Positions 61,629-64,000 of a stretch of DNA of 64,000 nt are shown here, in pieces. Position numbers and translations under genes: made by a program. Position 1 is the first letter of the stretch. Each line of letters opens with the position of its first letter. Below the pieces are notes generated by a model. It made no database searches and was not told the origin of the DNA. It saw nothing but the letters and a program-made list of their open reading frames with translations. Source of the stretch: Opitutus sp. GAS368 (GTDB taxonomy: Bacteria; Verrucomicrobiota; Verrucomicrobiia; Opitutales; Opitutaceae); NCBI GenBank assembly GCA_945903465.1, contig CAMDOF010000006.1:1-64000 (forward strand), read 5' to 3'.

Positions 61629-63117
61629 GAGAATCGTTTAAGGACAAAACCCTAGAGGGAAGCAAGGCGGCGTCTTGCATTCCGTGAATGATTTTCTTAT
61701 CCGGGGGACAAAAAGTCGCCAAGGCTCCTGATAAGCGCGGCCTCCCATCCACGAGAAAATAGTAGGGACAGAGCCGCAAGCGGCCCGACTTCGGGACGGC
61801 CGCGAGCGGCGCTGGCCGCGGCTCCTCACCTAAGCAAGGTGCAAAAACGGGATGCTCCAGCCGGCGTGGTTTCCGGTAAGTCTGCATGATATGTAAATTC
61901 GACGGGGCGAGCGCCAACGCTGCCGAAATTCCGCGCTCCCATGCTTGCCGCGCACAATCACTCCCCAAAACCACACTGCGCGCCCCCCAAGCCGTCGCAT
62001 GATAGCCGCTGATCTTGATAATTAAATCGCGTTCCTTCTGGGACGCCCCGCTCAGGTCCTCCCAACGCCCGAGCGGACGACCGCCCACTCGCGGGCCGTC
62101 CAGCACCGCTCCCGGCGGCAGCGGGGTCGGATCCAACACCCAGGAAGCCGGAATCAGATTCTGTAAAAGTTTCCGCGCGGGCCCACTCAGCGCCTCGGCC
62201 CAAAAATCGACCAGCAGATGATGATGGAAAAGCGCCAGCGCTAACTTCTCTTCCTGAAAATGACGCATCGGCGGAGTAATCGCGACTTCGCCGGCCGCCC
62301 ACGCCTCAAAAATATATCGCTGCGTCACAATATTCTCCAAATCAAACAACTCGAAAAAACGATAAATGATATCGATTTTCTCTGGGTTACCCTCCGAATC
62401 AAAGAACAGCGCGTTCTCGAGTGGGAACAGGTCCTCCGGTTTCAAGCAAAACACCCGCTTGCCCTGCAGTTGGAGCTGGTGGGCCAGCCAGAGCATCTCA
62501 GGCCGATAGGTCGACGCCTCATCGCTGACCACGAGCGCGATCAGCGGGTTGCGTAGCGCGGGCCGCAGCGCCGCCAATGACGCATAAAAATTGCTGATCA
62601 TGGCGTCGTCGGCTCCGAGAATATCCGAGCGGCTTGAGCCGGCGCCAACAGCCACCTTTCCCCCCGAGGCGTAATCTCCGGCCGCGCCCACACCGCCGTA
62701 CAAGCGATTTAAAAAGGCCGTCAAACCGATTCCTCCCGGCACCGCGTCAAGCTCGGTCAGGGCAAATCCTTCATCGGTGAGCAACAGATCGGGACGCAAA
62801 ACAGGGGGAAACATGCCGCGATTTCTGGGATCGCGAGCGTGCGTCACTAAGGCCGCTGGTTTTCCCCGGTCCAGATACTCGGCCACCCAAGGCGCGAGCA
62901 GGGATTTGTTGCGTAGAAGATTTTTGCCGGCGGCTGATCTCAGATAAAGCGTCTCCAGCGCTTGGTGGAACTCAAAGCACGCCTCGCCGATCGCCGTCAG
63001 CTCCGAGTGTTGCGCCGTCGTCAGAGGCCACGCCTCCGGGGAAAGCTGCCACGTCTTATCCTCAAAAAGAGGCTGCCGCGCGAGGGCGTCGCAAATCACT
63101 TCATAGGACAGAGTCAT
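61612..63117 (-). CDS. conserved-looking protein, possible permuted ATP-grasp enzyme
   Basis: 501 residues from the ATG at 63115-63117 (MTLSYEVICDALARQPLF); the frame is open to 63150. The block PPVLRPDLLLTDEGFALTELDAVPGGIGLTAFLNRLYGG resembles the Arg-Pro-Asp...Glu-Leu-Asn/Asp-Pro pattern of circularly permuted ATP-grasp or glutathionylspermidine-synthase-like enzymes. KISGYHATAWGARSVVLGSD could be a second nucleotide-binding element. No signal peptide is evident. It is translationally coupled to the giant envelope protein. The assignment is by pattern only. Confidence 0.45.
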   Translation of the reverse strand: MTLSYEVICDALARQPLFEDKTWQLSPEAWPLTTAQHSELTAIGEACFEFHQALETLYLRSAAGKNLLRNKSLLAPWVAEYLDRGKPAALVTHARDPRNRGMFPPVLRPDLLLTDEGFALTELDAVPGGIGLTAFLNRLYGGVGAAGDYASGGKVAVGAGSSRSDILGADDAMISNFYASLAALRPALRNPLIALVVSDEASTYRPEMLWLAHQLQLQGKRVFCLKPEDLFPLENALFFDSEGNPEKIDIIYRFFELFDLENIVTQRYIFEAWAAGEVAITPPMRHFQEEKLALALFHHHLLVDFWAEALSGPARKLLQNLIPASWVLDPTPLPPGAVLDGPRVGGRPLGRWEDLSGASQKERDLIIKISGYHATAWGARSVVLGSDCARQAWERGISAALALAPSNLHIMQTYRKPRRLEHPVFAPCLGEEPRPAPLAAVPKSGRLRLCPYYFLVDGRPRLSGALATFCPPDKKIIHGMQDAALLPSRVLSLNDSRVFSR

Positions 63118-63474
63118 AAAGAGAGCATCAACAAGGCCGAATCTTCCCATTCAGCAAGCCTGCGCGCCCGCCGACTCGCACCGCCGACCGAGATAGGCTC
63201 CGCACCAATCTCTTGGCGGGAACGCCGGAACCTTCCACGCATTTTGAGCGGGCCAAGCCTGCGGCTCGGCACGCTCGAGCGGACTGACTCAACCCCGACC
63301 ACGCGTCGTGACCGCTGGCTGGGATCATGATTTAAAAAGCGCTCGATTAGGAGACCGAAACCGCCAGCGATAACGCGGTAGATCACGACCACTCGAATCC
63401 GAATAATTTTACCTGGCCCCCCTGGAGCGGAAGGCTGACCGTAATCGCCGCGCGGAGCTTGCTGAGCGCGAAGC
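63118..63474. other. intergenic region, no gene seen
   Basis: About 357 bases between the ATP-grasp-like gene (minus) and the sigma-factor remnant (plus). Frames on both strands are Arg/Pro-rich with no recognisable domain, and no clear promoter was found. Confidence 0.5.
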
Positions 63475-63991
63475 ATGCGTGCTTCGCCCGATTATCCCGA
63501 TCGCTGGTTTTATGAAAATTTTTGCCCCATGCCGCGATCTTGCGGCGATGGTTGCGGGCCAGGTTTCCTTCGCCGACCGATTCGAACGATCTGGTGCCGG
63601 AGCCTTTTTCGCGGGTGTGGCAGGCGCGGGTGACCGCCCCGGTAGCATCGCTCAAGGGGATGCTCTTCACGACGTCCCGCCATCTCGTCCTCGATCAGGT
63701 GCGCCGGCAAAAAAATTGGCCGCGATGCTCGGACGGAAACCGCCGCGCAGTTCGTCTTTGATGATGTCCCTGCGGTGTCGGAGATTGTCGGCCGTCGCGA
63801 GGAACTCGCACGCTTGACCCAAGCCATCCAGTCCCTTCTCGAGCGGCGCCGCTCCGGCCGGACGCCTAAGCGTGGGCGGAAGTTTCCGTGCCGACAACGT
63901 CGATGCATTTGTCTGCCTGCTCGAAGCGAGCTTTGGCGTGTCGGCCCAGCTTCGCGCGGATGGGGCGCTCGTTTTGCGTTACCAGAAATAG
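63475..63991 (+). pseudogene. decayed ECF sigma factor fused to a FecR C-terminus
   Basis: From ATG 63475 the frame reads MRASPDYPDRWFYENF. After a missing base in a T-run (about 63520) it continues LPHAAILRRWLRARF, then SRVWQARVTAPVASLKGMLFTTSRHLVLDQVRRQK, which is sigma-70 region 2. After a shift in an A-run (about 63712) it reads TETAAQFVFDDVPAVSEIVG then RREELARLTQAIQSLL, the start of region 4. It then passes without the rest of region 4 into another frame, SVGGSFRADNVDAFVCLLEA then SFGVSAQLRADGALVLRYQK, stopping at 63989-63991. That is the C-terminal pattern of FecR-type anti-sigma proteins. A deletion has joined the two genes of a sigma/FecR pair. Confidence 0.6.
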
Positions 63992-64000
63992 GCTGCGGCC

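Noticed and set aside
1-64000. CRISPR arrays, rRNA genes, prophage or defence islands
   Set aside because: No regularly spaced repeats, rRNA signatures, phage structural genes or recognisable defence genes were seen on either strand.

Overview
The window reads as a chromosome segment of a Verrucomicrobiota bacterium, most likely Opitutaceae-like (inference). The reasons are the combination of a Planctomycete-type cytochrome/DUF1549/LamG/DUF1553 protein with DUF1501 and sulfatase partners, a TIGR03790 protein, a DUF3500 protein, a VTC/DUF4956 pair, ECF sigma/FecR debris, and few clear Shine-Dalgarno sites. Identifications rest on motif recognition, without database searches.

Layout. 1-770: IS66 debris and a 282-bp tandem duplication. 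770-20814, all on the minus strand: a fused str-S10-spc-alpha ribosomal superoperon in the order rpsL-rpsG-fusA-rpsJ-rplC-rplD-rplW-rplB-rpsS-(secreted orf)-rplV-rpsC-rplP-rpmC-rpsQ-rplN-rplX-rplE-rpsN-rpsH-rplF-rplR-rpsE-rplO-[intrinsic terminator]-secY-(degenerate adk)-map-rpsM-rpsK-rpsD-rpoA-rplQ-[terminator]-small zinc-ribbon protein. tuf, rpmD, infA and rpmJ are missing from their usual places. 21244-22464: an enlarged adenylate-kinase-like protein with an intact P-loop, in contrast to the P-loop-less Adk remnant in the operon.

22510-27311: a MacAB-like export operon (adaptor, ATPase, two FtsX-type permeases). 27451-30954: FAD oxidoreductase, PIG-L deacetylase and an atypical ROK-like kinase. 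31227-33901: an operon of VTC-domain protein, DUF4956 membrane protein and HlyD adaptor. 34396-44036, plus strand: a secreted esterase-like/Ig protein, the PSCyt1/DUF1549/DUF1553 protein, DUF1501 and a sulfatase, suggesting handling of sulfated polysaccharides. 44037-46800: RsmE and tRNA-Leu(CAA) surrounded by IS21-like ends, a beheaded gene and an IS30 remnant. 46917-49337: HtrA-like protease and ClpP.

49342-52417: a tightly overlapped operon of S1/P1 nuclease, CrcB and TIGR03790. 52587-54397: infC and a cell-wall amidase. 54660-56442: an IscA-type protein and a DUF3500 protein. 57054-63117: an ATP-grasp-like protein and a 1524-residue Sel1/coiled-coil/LysM envelope protein. The right edge (63475-63991) holds a decayed ECF sigma-FecR cassette.

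Main unexplained signals: a pair of about 118-bp structured repeats placed at gene 3' ends (31099-31217 and 37212-37328), about three quarters identical by eye; the degenerate Adk; a secreted protein inside the S10 cluster; overlapping alternative hairpins in the rpsL leader; and a perfect intrinsic terminator inside the spc cluster between rplO and secY.
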